Of a stretch of DNA of 64,000 nucleotides, positions 25,601 through 36,394 are shown piece by piece; the stretch's first letter is position 1, and every line of letters starts with the position of its first letter. Made by a program: the position numbers and the translations under genes. The DNA lies in assembly GCF_000003855.2 (NCBI RefSeq), contig NW_003101682.1, positions 7,819,551 through 7,883,550 of the forward strand, written 5' to 3'. The notes under the pieces are model-generated. The model worked only from the letters and a program-made list of their open reading frames with translations. It was not told the DNA's origin and did not search any database. This DNA comes from Blastomyces gilchristii SLH14081 (taxonomy: Eukaryota; Ascomycota; Eurotiomycetes; Onygenales; Ajellomycetaceae).

Positions 25601-27700
25601 GAGCTCAATTACTCAGTGTATGAAAAGAAATTACTAGTGATCAAGTATACACTGATATTGTGAGATAGATATATTAACAACAGATATATAATAACAGTGA
25701 TCACAGATTATAAAAGCCTTATCTATCTATAATTAATGATGAAATCTTTCAAACACTTAGTATGTTGAATCTCAGAGTTTCAAGTGTATAATCTTAATAT
25801 CAAATACTAAAAGAGGTTAAATACTGTAATATCTGATACAATCAGTTACAGATCTGATTTCATGAGTGAGAGTTCTGTGAACCAGACACAAGAAAAGTTT
25901 GTATTAAACACACTGAGAGAATGTAAGGAATCAGAATGAGTGAATGCAATGATCTCTCACTTAAAGAATAGCAAGATATCAGATAATAAGCATCTTGTAA
26001 AAGTAGTAGAAGAGATGCTTCTGAACTTCAAGCTGAGAAAATTGAAAAATGATGTTATACTTTATCACAATCTAGAATATGTGAAAGCTTTCTATCTAGA
26101 ATATTCATTTAGACACAACTTGATAACTTACATACATAAGAAATTCAGTCACTTAGAAAGCTCTGAACTCATGAGTGTACTCAAATCAAGAGTGTACTGA
26201 TCAAGCATGACTGAGAATATTCAGATATACACTCACAAGTGTCTGAATTATCAGGTCATGAAAGAATCTAAGAAAGAGTTAGAATGTAAGAAAGTACAAT
26301 ATCAGATGAAGTGTATGATACAATCATTTAAATGATAGAAGATGAACCTTATAGACATATTAGTGCAAATGTCAAATGAAAATCATTGAATAATCACTGC
26401 TATTGACTACACTACTGACTGATCAGTCATAAAAGCAGTTTCAGAGATGATAGAGAAGATAGTGATGAAGTTTCTACATGATGAGATCTATATCAACTAT
26501 AAAATGCTGTGTGAGATTCTAACTGATAATAGTATGAATCTTGTAGAAGAAGCAGTGAGACATTTTATAAGTCAGTTACAGACAAGATATTGTAGAACAA
26601 TATCATATCACTCATGAATAAACAGAAAAGTGAAACACTTGAATAAAATCTTGAATAATATGCTGATGAAATATCTAGTGAGTAAGTCTATAAGATTATG
26701 AGATGAATATCTCAGTCAGATGCTATTAGTCACATGAATTCAGTAGCATGCAGTCTTCAAGTATTCATTATTCCATCTATTGTATGAATTGCATTCACAC
26801 ATTCTGAAGAATGCTTTGAAAAAGATGAAGAAGAGAACAGCAGTTGCAGATACAGCAGGAATAATAGTTACAGACATAACAGTCACAGATGCAGAATCAA
26901 GATTGAAAGAGATCAGTCACATACATGTAAAAGCTAATAAGTTACTTCTGAACTGAGCAATCTAATTAAAAAGAATATAAGACTCACTAGTTAAGAAATC
27001 AAGTCTCAAGATAAGAATATAAGTTCTTATACATAATAAGAGTTCTGAGAAGTTTCAACCTAGATGGTTTGAGTTATATAAAATACTCAAATCACATTCT
27101 CTGAGAATATACACATTGAAAGAATCAGAGGGACAGATCTTATATAACTTAATAAATAATTCATATCTTATAAAAGTAAAGATGTAAGACCTGAGCAGAT
27201 TATAATCATTCACAGCACTATTATCAGTGTTGAAAAAGAAGAGACTTATAATTGAAAAGTCTCATGAAGTAAGAGAAATCATAGACACTTATAAATCAGA
27301 TAATCTTACTTATTCTGATCTTTTCATAATTATAAGAAAAGAATGAGAAGTAATGAAGAAATTAAATGAATGTCATACTTCAATAAGTGATAAGACTGTA
27401 GCTGATTGTACAATAATATGCTATAGACAGTGAGTGTAATGCAGTAAAGAGCAGTCTTAAAGCAGCAGACTTGCATATGAGTTAGATTACAGAAGAAAAA
27501 GAGATTCAGAGTTGAATTTAACTGTTTACACTAGTTCAATTACAGAGATCACAGAGAATGAATCATCTGAAACATCTGCAGATGCATGAGACTAAGTTAC
27601 CTCAATCTCTGAGAATGCTCAGAGATTGAGTGAGATTAGTTTCAATAAGCTGTTCACTGTAGTAATCTGAGCAGGTGAAGAGAGACAGTATAATATGCAA
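22613..27700 (+). pseudogene. R2 gag-pol remnant
   Basis: The order is as in R1. Gag lies to about 23600. The protease motif is D-T-E-A-S at 23984-23998. Reverse transcriptase is uninterrupted here, with catalytic box YLND at 25028-25039. RNase H is at about 25490-25740, the integrase zinc region at about 26120-26290 and the integrase core at about 26395-26720. A C-terminal extension runs to about 27700. Gly-to-Glu and Asp-to-Asn changes at catalytic motifs and frequent TGA codons fit G-to-A and C-to-T mutation. R2 is a useful undisrupted reference for R1, since the MITE sites at 24790-24797 and 26194-26201 are empty. Confidence 0.86.
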
Positions 27701-28339
27701 GATAGAATCACAAAAGATAAAAGTTGTTGAATCTAGTCATTAAACACTGTATTATATAGAGATCATATAAGAGTAGTGACTAGCAGACAAAGAAAAAGTG
27801 TAAGAAAAGGAAAATGAATTAGTCATTAACTGTAAGAATCAGCTGTAAAAGATAAATATTATGATATACACTCTATTCATTTTCATATATCATATATTTA
27901 ATCTATTTTCAACACCACATCATCTGAAAAATGTCAAAAATAAAGGAAATCTCAAAACTTGAGATTCATAAGGAATTTAAGAGCTGCAAGCTGCTCTTAT
28001 AATAATACTGTGCATGTCTCTGATTTCTCTACTACTCTGTATACAACATTAATATTGTTTATAGCAAGATTGACTGAAATGTCAATATAGAAATGTGTAC
28101 ACATGTGTGTAGAAAAATTGAAGAAGAGCACAGAATCTGCAGAATCAGAAGTCAGAGCAGAAAGAGTGAAGATGAAAGAAATAGAAGAAAGAGAAGATAT
28201 AGAACTGAATGAACAACAGTAAAAGTCATCTGAGACTGAATACTTATAACTCAGTGTATGTATAATCTTTTCTACAGAGAAGAAAGAGAAAGTACTGAGA
28301 GAAGCTTAAGAGTGAGAGAAGATAGTCTTAGTGATATTA

Positions 28340-28663
28340 TTATTCTTGATTAAAATGATCTCTGATGCTGGAGTAACTAAGAACTATTATTAGTATATAA
28401 AACTGTAAAAGCAGAGAGTAATAATTACTGAATGAACATCTGCTGATCTTAGAATTGTACATACAATTACAACACATATAAGACTTCTCAGAAAGAGAGA
28501 GAGAGATATAAGAGAATGCAGAAAACAGAACACAGTATATAAACAGCTTATTCTTATAATAATATCTCAGATAAGATATATGAGTCTCACATCTATGAGT
28601 GTAAAAGAGTATGATATTCATATTTCTGTTTCTGAAAACACAGATATCTTTTACCTGTATCAT
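28340..28663 (-). pseudogene. Antisense Cys-rich ORF in the 3' extension of R2
   Basis: This 107-codon antisense frame matches 11422-11694 in R1 over its first 80 or so residues (MIQVKDI, FYTHRCE, YYYKNKLFIYC) and has a C-terminal YMCCNCMYNS-x4-CSFS block. A related block, Cys-x2-(Cys/Tyr)-His-Tyr-Asn-Ser with a following Cys-Ser, occurs in the antisense ORF of the Helitron at 34262-34510. Its function is unknown. The arrangement suggests a small zinc-binding protein gene carried antisense to pol, now damaged. Confidence 0.45.
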
Positions 28664-28991
28664 GAAGTCAGATGACAGATATTAGAGAATAGACTGATAT
28701 AGATCTATTATTTCAAAGAAATTCATCAGAGCAGATATATCTATAATATTAAACTTTATAATTATAAAAAGTTTCTTGATATCTGTGAATGCTATAACTT
28801 CATATATAATAAAACTTATAATGATTTTTTCTAAGAATAGAAAAATCAGCATCAGAAAGAAAAGATGAAAAAGAAAAAGACTTATAATTTTAATACTGTT
28901 GAAGAAGAGAGTGATTCTCTGATATAAATGAATAATTATCTCATCATAAATATTTAAAATAAATGTAATAATCAGTGTCTATAACTGAGCT

Positions 28992-29441
28992 TCAGATAGT
29001 TATATTATACACAGTCTTTATATAATAAATTATTCTAGAAGTTGATAAGAAGAACAGAAGTATACACACTGAGAAATGTAATTTATTAAGTCTACACAAT
29101 ATCTTCTTAAAACAGGAAGAGCTGATAATGAAAGCAGAGACAGCAGAATCAGAGAGAGCAGAAGTAGCAGAAGTAAAGATCACAGAAACAGAGATAGCAG
29201 AAGTGAGAGAATCAGATACAGAGATAGATGTAGAAGATTGAGAGAGAGCAGCAGAGAAAGAAACAGAGAGAGTAGAAAGAGACATGAAAGACTCAGTTAT
29301 ACATAACATGAGTAATTTCTTCATTATCACATTCTTCAAGTTTTCAATCAATAATTCAATATTGAAGTGTTTACTATCATCAGCAGATGCAGATCTGTCA
29401 ATGTGTGAAGATTCTATATAAATAAAAACAAACATCAGCAT
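28992..29441 (-). pseudogene. Antisense Ser-rich ORF in the 3' extension of R2
   Basis: This 149-codon antisense frame matches the 149-codon frame at 12023-12472 of R1: the N-terminal IESSHI.RSA block, the Ser/Thr/Ala-rich centre and the C-terminal FKKIL.RLNKL block are shared. Equal length in both copies, with many substitutions between them, is notable in sequence where sense frames are full of stops. The centre is also purine-rich on the other strand and encodes Arg/Ser repeats there, so coding on this strand is not proven. Confidence 0.45.
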
Positions 29442-29979
29442 CTATATTTATGCAAAATCATGTCAGAAAACATGATCAGAAGCCTGCTGAGAAGAAAAAT
29501 AATCAAGAGTGTATAAAAAGTTAAAGAAGATATGTTATTCATAATAGTATATTCTGATAATTGTTAGAAGATAAATAAGTTCTGATTATATTTCACAACA
29601 CATTATACTTACTACTAATGAACTGTCTGATATAGACACTACAATGACACTTGTTGTGAGAATAGAGAGTCATTATCAGAAACATGTACAATATAACAGA
29701 TAAACAGATAGAAAGAGTTGAACAGAAGAAGAGATAGAAATCTTGAATAAGATAATAATATTTAATGATGATAATGATGATGAAGATGATTGAAGAATGA
29801 AAAAAGTTAGTGAATAAGTGATATAATATAGTGAAAGTTTCTTTGTAAGAGTGTACACAGAATACTAGCTAAATCAGAGATAAACTATACTATTGCAAAC
29901 ACTAGTGACACACTAATCCACATGAAGCTAGGGTGTATGTCATGGTCATGTGAGTGTGACTGAATCTGGTGAGAGAGGA

Positions 29980-30158
29980 TGTGGTTCAGAAGAATGTACG
30001 ACCGCCGGATAATAATGCGGCCGCTTTCAAACATGCTTCCGAACACACTTACGAATGTAAAGGAGCCCTAGCGGCCACTAATTAATTTAGATAACATATA
30101 TAAGAAGCCGGCGTACGCCTGTAATCGTACGCTGGCTCAAGCGAACCTTTGAATCACA
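29980..30158 (+). repeat. 3' LTR of R2
   Basis: It is 179 bases, the same length as the 5' LTR and with the same ends. It is preceded by a purine-rich tract and followed by the gaat target copy. Its TATATAAG box is at 30097-30104. CpGs are retained as in the 5' LTR. Confidence 0.9.
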
Positions 30159-30232
30159 GAATGATATTGAGTCTCTCACTTCAAATTCTTATACATCTGA
30201 ATAATGTAAGAAATACATGATTCATATATAAC

Positions 30233-30738
30233 TAGACTGACCGTGTGACCGTGTCTGAGACCAGGACCAGAATATTTGATGATTTCATTACCAATTCAAC
30301 TGATCTCATTACACTGTTTTAACATTAGATAGTAGTTTCATACTGTTTCAGTGAGACTTACTGTCTACTCTTGTCACATTTTCCAAATGAGATCATGATT
30401 TCCACTTCTCAATTTAAATTATTTTTATTGCTTTAAATAACTTTAAATCTCATTTGAGTGTTACCAAAAAGTGTTACTTTTTAAAAAATTAAAAATAGTC
30501 TAAAAAAAACCTTAAAATGTCTAAAAATAGTAACTTTATGTCAAGAATGAGACTAAATGAGATCAAATGAGATCACTTTCTTATTTTTTCTAAGTCATGG
30601 TCTCATTTTGAGATCTGATATATAGTCACTTTGCATGTTTTTTTAATGATTAGTCTCAGTGGAATTCACACTAAGAACTGTATGAGATCAGATCAAATAA
30701 AATCAAATGTAAAATTCATGATTCTGACAGTCAGTCTA
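30233..30738 (+). mobile_element. hAT-like MITE copy M3, without matching target duplications
   Basis: It is a 506-base copy with normal TIRs, but the flanking octamers differ (tatataac on the left, atcactaa on the right). The left flank is the G2 linker before the integrase, and the right flank is G2 sequence just before the chromodomain. About a kilobase of integrase that should lie between them is missing. The simplest reading is recombination between two MITEs that flanked the integrase, leaving one hybrid MITE and a deletion. Confidence 0.88.
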
Positions 30739-30986
30739 ATCACTAATTCATTCTCTTCTCAATTGATTTTCAACTGACAGCCGTCAGAGATCATAGAAGA
30801 AGATAATGAACTTGAATGAGAGATTGAAAATATTCTTGATAAGAGATTTCACAGCTATAGTTAATAATATCTTGTAAAATGAGTCAGCTACAATTATTCA
30901 ATCTGAACTCTGAGTTTCACATTATTTCAGACTGCAGCTCTTGACTAATAAGAATTACATATAATTAGAGAATAGAAGAACTAACA
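30739..30986 (+). pseudogene. G2 chromodomain remnant
   Basis: This short C-terminal pol fragment carries a recognisable chromodomain (EIIEEDNELE, ILDKRF, YLVK, then a Tyr-Asn-Tyr block), with stops at expected Trp and Arg positions. It directly precedes the 3' LTR. Ty3 elements of the chromovirus type carry this domain at the integrase C-terminus for chromatin targeting. Confidence 0.7.
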
Positions 30987-31273
30987 TAACAGGCTGTATC
31001 TGATCATTATATAGACTATTTCTTTACACTTCAGATTTCACTGAAAGCTCTGATTCTCAGTCTTTCTCAATCATCAATTCTCAGCTAAAAATCTCACAGA
31101 ATTTCTATTCTTTCACTCTGAAGTTTCATCACATATATATTATATACATGTATAAATATTTACTCTGATTACTTATTCTCATACTTTCTCTTTCTTTTCC
31201 TTCTTTAACATTTTTCACTTTGTATTATAAGATCTATATATTATACTGATTTATTCAGCGTAGATCTCTTACA
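30987..31273 (+). repeat. 3' LTR of G2
   Basis: It is 287 bases and aligns with 15925-16213 throughout, but nearly all CpG and CpC positions are converted. Its first two bases read TA where the 5' LTR has TG, consistent with the same mutation type. Confidence 0.75.
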
Positions 31274-31543
31274 TTTCTGAATAAAGTTGCAGTGATTACA
31301 GTAGAGAAATAACTCTTCAGTAATTCACAATACAATCTGTTGATACTTATTTTATAGTTCATCTCAATATTTGTGTTGAGTTTTTCATAAATTTCATGAC
31401 CTGGAATCAGATGTGAAGAATGAAGTGATTATTCATTATAATTGAAAGAGAGCATTCTGTGTTGAATTGTAAATAATATAGACTTTGTAATTCACAGTAA
31501 TTTCTTGAAGAGTTTGTGAATCTTCAATAGAAGTAAAAGAAGT
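31274..31543. other. Unassigned AT-rich interval
   Basis: I see no open frame, repeat match or RNA signature. It does not match the gag part of G1 that would be expected here if G2 had simply inserted into G1. It may be older genomic sequence. Confidence 0.4.
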
Positions 31544-31551
31544 GAAAGAAG

Positions 31552-32057
31552 TAGACTGACTGTGTAATCATGTCTGAGATCAGAATCAGATTTTTTGATA
31601 GTCTTATTATCAATTTAACTGATTCCATTACACGGTTTTAACATTAGATAGTAGTCTCATACTGTCTCAGTGAGACTTACTGTTTACTCTTATTACATTT
31701 TTCAAATGAGATCATGATTTTCACTTCTCAATTTAAATTATTTTTATTGCTTTAAATGACTTTAAATCTTATTTGAGTGTTATCAAAAAGCATTACTTTT
31801 TAAAAAATTAAAAATAGTCTAAAAAAAACCTTAAAATGTCTAAAAATAGTAACTTTATGCTAAGAATGAGACTAAATGAGATCAAATGAGATCACTTTCT
31901 CATTTTTTTCAAGTCATGGTTTCATTTTAAGATCTCATATATAGTCACTTTGCATGTTTTTTTAATGACTAGTTTCAGTGAAATTCACATCAAGAAATGT
32001 ATGAGATCAGATTAAATGAAATCAAATATGAAATTTATAGTTTCAGCAGCCAGTCTA
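31552..32057 (+). mobile_element. hAT-like MITE copy M4, left boundary of the tandem duplication
   Basis: It is 506 bases with an exact 8-base target duplication, gaaagaag (31544-31551 and 32058-32065). Its right half and right flank recur in the hybrid MITE at 35818. It marks the original left end of the duplicated segment. Confidence 0.95.
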
Positions 32058-32128
32058 GAAAGAAGTGAATTCAGAAGATATAATAAAGATTTAAGAAAGA
32101 TAATAATTTATTTTTAATAAAGATAATT

Positions 32129-32228
32129 NNNNNNNNNNNNNNNNNNNNNNNNNNNNNNNNNNNNNNNNNNNNNNNNNNNNNNNNNNNNNNNNNNNNNNNN
32201 NNNNNNNNNNNNNNNNNNNNNNNNNNNN
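32129..32228. other. Assembly gap (100 N)
   Basis: A run of 100 N sits inside the first unit of the tandem duplication. Its flanks match positions about 5,043 bases apart in the second unit. The true gap is therefore probably about 5 kb, and 100 is a placeholder. Two frames translated across the Ns are artefacts. Confidence 0.98.
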
Positions 32229-33609
32229 GCAGATGCAGTTGAATAATGATCAATATTATGCATATAATTCAATTCTGGCTGCAATAGAATTACAGTCATC
32301 TCACTATTTTATACAAGATCTCAGTGATACTGACAAAACATTTCTTTACAGAGCTCTCTATAGCTGTCTATGTACAGGTGAAAAAACAGTTTTTTGTATG
32401 ACTTTCTCTGACATTGCAGCTGTTCTTGTATCACATAACAGAACTACTCACTCATATTTTATCATCTCAATTGAATTGAATGCAGATTCTGTGTCAAAGA
32501 TGATCATTCACAGTGAACTGAGCTGTCTGCTGCAGGCTGTAGACTTGATTATTTAAGATGAGACTCTCATACAGTATCACTATTGTATGAAGATTGTTGA
32601 TCATCTTCTTCAAGATTTATGTTCATCAGATAAGCTTTTTAATGATATATCTGTTATATTTGATAATGATTTTGCACAGACTCTGTCTATTATACTATGT
32701 AACAGCTGTACTGCAGTTGTTGCAGCTTGTCTGTAGTGTTTATATATATGACAGTGATTAACTGTACTGCACTTGAGAAGGAATATGAGACTGACTGCAG
32801 ATGATGATAATATGATGTTTGTGAATTGACTTAGTCAAATATCATATAATTCAGACTGTATTAGCTGTGTTGATCTTTCATTCTATATTTATCAGATCAC
32901 TGATATCAGTGTGCTGTGTGAGAGAGTGTTTTCTACAGCTGAACTTAGAACTACAGCAGTCTATTCTGATTACTTTGAAAGCTGTGTCATTCTCACTGTA
33001 TTAAATTAGAATGCATTTTGCATTAATGAACAGATTATAACAGTTATATCAGATAATGTTCATACATTTTATACTGCAGATATGACTCATACAGATGATC
33101 TAGTTCTGAGCTGTGAGAAGTTCTTCTGTGAATATCTGACTGTTATTAACTGTTCAGCTCTGTCACTGTCTATATTGAGATTGAAAGTGAGTACTTCTGT
33201 TATACTTCTGTGTAATCTCTGATTATCTGAAGGACTCTGTAATGACATAAGAATGATTATTCAGCAGATGACAATCTGTTTACTTGAGATGAAGATTATA
33301 TTCAGTATGTATAAGAGTTCAGTTCATATACTGCCATGAATCAATCTACATGCTCAACCTGTTGAGATTTCATTTAGTATAACTCACTGTCAGTTTTCAG
33401 TCTGTTCATGCTTTGCAATGACAATTAACAAGTCTCAGAGACAGTCTCTTTCTACAGTTGATATTAATCTCAGAAATTCTGTATTCTTATATAGTCAGCT
33501 ATACATTACACTCTCTCAAACTACAGATATCAACCAGTTGACTGTCTTGCTAGATGAGAATGATAAGAGATATATATTAAATAAGATATATTTGAAGATT
33601 CTATAGTTT
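32229..33609 (+). pseudogene. Helitron Pif1-type helicase C-terminal part, first unit
   Basis: This is the partial Helitron helicase after the gap. It begins with the LNNDQYYAYNSIL block and a Walker A motif at 32323-32340 that reads SDTDKT where Pif1-type helicases have GGTGKT-like residues. It ends with TINKSQ.QSLSTV and a QLYITLSQTTD block at 33418-33606, characteristic of the last helicase motifs. Frame breaks and Gly-to-Asp changes show it is inactive. It is nearly identical to 41438-42818. Confidence 0.85.
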
Positions 33610-34261
33610 TGTAACTAATTCTTCTACTACTACTGTTTTTTCTTCATTGTCTATACAATGTCATTATCAGATATTAAAATAGAGGTTTTTGAACATGTAA
33701 AAAACTGTCATTTCAATTTAACACTAACTATTAAAAAAAAGAAAAAAGCAATAATGTCTCATCAGGCTCATTCTCACATCTCACACAGCTTATACAGCCT
33801 GCTCACATCATTCTCTATTTTTTGAATTTTTTAATCAGAGCTGTAATGCCCGCAGAGATACTCTGTTAACTGAGCTGAGTCATCTGTAACAGACTCACAG
33901 CCTTATCTCACTCTCTATATAAATGTTTCATCTCTTTCTTCATCTTACAGAGTCAGTGCATCTCTGTCTACAGTTATAACAACTTCAACTCTATGATCTC
34001 ACTATCACTCACTTCATCATTCTTCTCTTCATTCTTCAGAGTCACAAACATCATCTATTTCTTTTTAATCAGACTGAATAGCTGAGCTGTCTGACTTAGC
34101 TTCACACTGACAGTCTGCTTCTTTCTCTTTCTCTTCTTCTTCTCATTCTCTTCTGTATTGACAGGGATGAGAGACTGCTGATTCTCTGTTATTTTCATGT
34201 CAGCATATATGTTTTACATATACATTTTGCTAATGAATTTACATGCTATAGAGATGATTCA

Positions 34262-35000
34262 TTACTTATCAGACTGCAAGCTGCAGCATTTACTCAGTGA
34301 ATTGTAGTGATAATTTACACAGGCTCTCTTCAATATATCAGAGATTATAACACACTCAATAAACAGACTGTGACTCTTCTCACACAAGCTGCATGATGAA
34401 GTGACTTTGATGTCACAGCTGTGAATAAGTGCTGATTCTATATTTATTGTTCTTTTTAGCTGAGGCTTAAATTTCTTCTTACATAGTACTATATCTCTCT
34501 TGAGCTTCATCTCATACAGCTGTGCAATAATCTCACTGTCTTTCTTAGCTATTTATTCTATCAGCAGCTGTAGTCTATATTCAGATGTTCATGTGTTAAT
34601 GAGCTGCTGATGTGACTGCTGAGAGATGAGTGTAGATGAATTGATAGACTGCTGAGTCTTCAGAGCTCTCTGAGCTTACTGAGCTTGCTCTGCACTATTA
34701 TTAGCTGTAATTTCATAATTTCTGAACTGTTTCTCTTTCAGTTCTCTACTTACATTCAGTTATTTTAACTGCTTCAATTGTATTTCAGATGATTTGATGA
34801 TTAATTGAAGTAAATTATGACATATTTTAATTGCTGACTATATATATTATAGTTCTAAGATCTTTACATGAGCTGTCTGATATTTAATTACATCTCACTT
34901 AAAGCTTCTACATTAACTCTACAACACTGCTACAGTGTTATTCATCTTTTTTCTATGTAGTTATTCTCTATTAACAGTTATGAATTTCATGAAATTCATC
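34262..35000 (-). pseudogene. Helitron companion gene, antisense, coiled-coil plus Cys-rich tail (first unit)
   Basis: Downstream of the helicase and inside the Helitron, the minus strand reads as one coherent damaged protein. A Gln/Glu/Lys-rich region likely to form a coiled coil (about 35000-34520) is followed by an open 82-codon end (34510-34262). That end contains CSLCEKSHSLFIEC and ACVNYHYNSLSK.CS. I know this kind of Cys-rich C-terminus from unnamed ascomycete proteins near transposons, but I assign no function. The same gene is at 43471-44209. A gene antisense to Rep-Hel inside a Helitron may be captured or may be a regular companion. Confidence 0.5.
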
Positions 35001-35118
35001 TATACAAGTCATGTGCAGCTGTTTATATTCATGAATATCTCATTACATTCAATCTGAGAGATTAAATGACATGTTTTTCAAGCTGAATAAGTGAGCGCAA
35101 GCGAGCGATTGAGGCTTG

Positions 35119-35200
35119 TAATAATGATAATAATAATAATAATAATAGTGATGATAGTAATAATGATGATGATAATGATGATAATAATAATAATAATAAT
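35119..35200. repeat. (AAT)n/(GAT)n microsatellite at the Helitron 3' side
   Basis: An interrupted AAT/GAT simple repeat begins immediately after a short GC-rich stretch with a caagc/gcttg inverted pair (about 35080-35118) that may be the Helitron 3' hairpin. The copy in the second unit is at 44328-44409. Confidence 0.7.
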
Positions 35201-35817
35201 AAAAGAGAGAGTGTATTGAAATATATTACTGACTTATCAAATATAAAGAGACTTAAAGAAAATATTAACAGCTTTCAGAGATGTATAGAAACAGCTACAG
35301 TGTTGTATAGTAATATTATCTTCATTTAATACATGCACTGCTGATATTCTTTATATACAGTTATTATATAATCTGCATCAGAGATACATGCAGAAAACAG
35401 ATCTTTATTACTAGAGTGAATAATTGTAGCAATTCTCTATTTTTATATTATAAAGATAAGTTATTCTTATTTCTTTCTTCTCTCTTTTCTCTTCTTCAAT
35501 CAATCACTAATTTCAAGCTAGTATGAAAACTATTAAAACACTCTCAGAAACTCTCAAACTAAAGAGTATAGATTAATCAAATTTTTTAAATGTAGAAGAA
35601 ATTAAATTATCTTCTATAGATTCAATTATTTATCTTCTCTTTAAATAAAATAGCAGTTATATTCTCTTCTTTCTTCTCTCAATTAAACAAAACATGGCCT
35701 GTGAAAAGTGAGTATCATATCAGATTATAATGATCAACACAGTCTTAGTATACAGAGCTGTATACATGCAGTGTGTACTGAACTGAGAGACTATATAAAT
35801 TACAAATTAGTGACAGC

Positions 35818-36323
35818 TAGACTGACTGTGTGACCGTGTCTAGAATCAGAACCAGATTTTTTGATAGTCTTATTATCAATTCAACTGATCTCATTACACA
35901 GTTTTAACATTAAATAGTAGTTTCATACAGTCTCAGTGAGACTTACTGTCTACTCTTATTACATTTTTCAAATGAGATCATGATTTTCACTTCTCAATTT
36001 AAATTATTTTTATTGCTTTAAATGACTTTAAATCTTATTTGAGTGTTATCAAAAAGCATTACTTTTTAAAAAATTAAAAATAGTCTAAAAAAAACCTTAA
36101 AATGTCTAAAAATAGTAACTTTATGCTAAGAATGAGACTAAATGAGATCAAATGAGATCACTTTCTCATTTTTTTCAAGTCATGGTTTCATTTTAAGATC
36201 TCATATATAGTCACTTTACATGTTTTTTTAATGACTAGTTTCAGTGAAATTCACATCAAGAAATGTATGAGATCAGATTAAATGAAATCAAATGTGAAAT
36301 TTATAGTTTCAGCAGCCAGTCTA
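35818..36323 (+). mobile_element. Hybrid hAT-like MITE M5 at the duplication junction
   Basis: It is 506 bases. Its left flank is gtgacagc (35810-35817), the target site of M6. Its right flank is gaaagaag (36324-36331), the target site of M4. Internally, bases up to 35950 carry M6-specific variants (for example tctagaatc early, catacagtctc later), and bases from 35960 carry M4-specific variants (ttattaca, cttatttgag, atgctaag, and the whole 3' end). It is therefore a recombinant MITE, with the exchange between 35950 and 35960. Confidence 0.93.
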
Positions 36324-36394
36324 GAAAGAAGTGAATTCAGAAGATATAATAAAGATTTAAGAAAGATAATAATTTATTTTTAATAAAGATAATA

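Larger units (their letters stand above)
21900..30158 (+). mobile_element. Complete Ty3 (Gypsy) retrotransposon R2
   Basis: R2 is 8,259 bases with 179-base LTRs at both ends, each running TGTGG to CACA. It is flanked by gaat on both sides (21896-21899 and 30159-30162). A purine-rich tract (about 29970-29979) precedes the 3' LTR. The interior has gag-pol in the plus sense, then a 2.3-kb extension with antisense frames. It is colinear with R1 but lacks R1's two MITEs. Its internal frames are destroyed by transition mutations, while the LTRs keep a high CpG content. Confidence 0.92.
15925..31273 (+). mobile_element. Ty3 (Gypsy) retrotransposon G2 with chromodomain, split by nested insertions
   Basis: G2 has LTRs at 15925-16213 and 30987-31273. 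Its internal sequence is spread over 16214-19372, 21262-21899, 30159-30232 and 30739-30986. The interruptions are a tRNA-headed LINE-like element (19373-21246), the complete retrotransposon R2 (21900-30158) and a MITE (30233-30738). The reading sense continues across the first two insertions once one target-site copy is removed. Across the MITE it does not: the integrase is missing. No target duplication is visible outside the LTRs (tcttg on the left, tttct on the right), so an end has probably been rearranged. Confidence 0.78.
32058..35817 (+). repeat. Tandem duplication, first unit (contains the gap)
   Basis: Bases 32058-32127 match 36324-36393, and bases 32229-35817 match 41438-45026 at an offset of exactly 9,209. 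I count nine differences in the second block, all C/T or G/A. The intervening part of the unit (equivalent to about 36395-41437, roughly 5 kb) is absent here and is represented by the N run. Confidence 0.93.

Noticed and set aside
32071..32299. Two ORFs spanning the N run
   Set aside because: They are translations through unknown bases and have no meaning.
35119..35200. CRISPR-like or regulatory array
   Set aside because: It is an AAT/GAT simple repeat without spacers, duplicated with the 9.2-kb unit.
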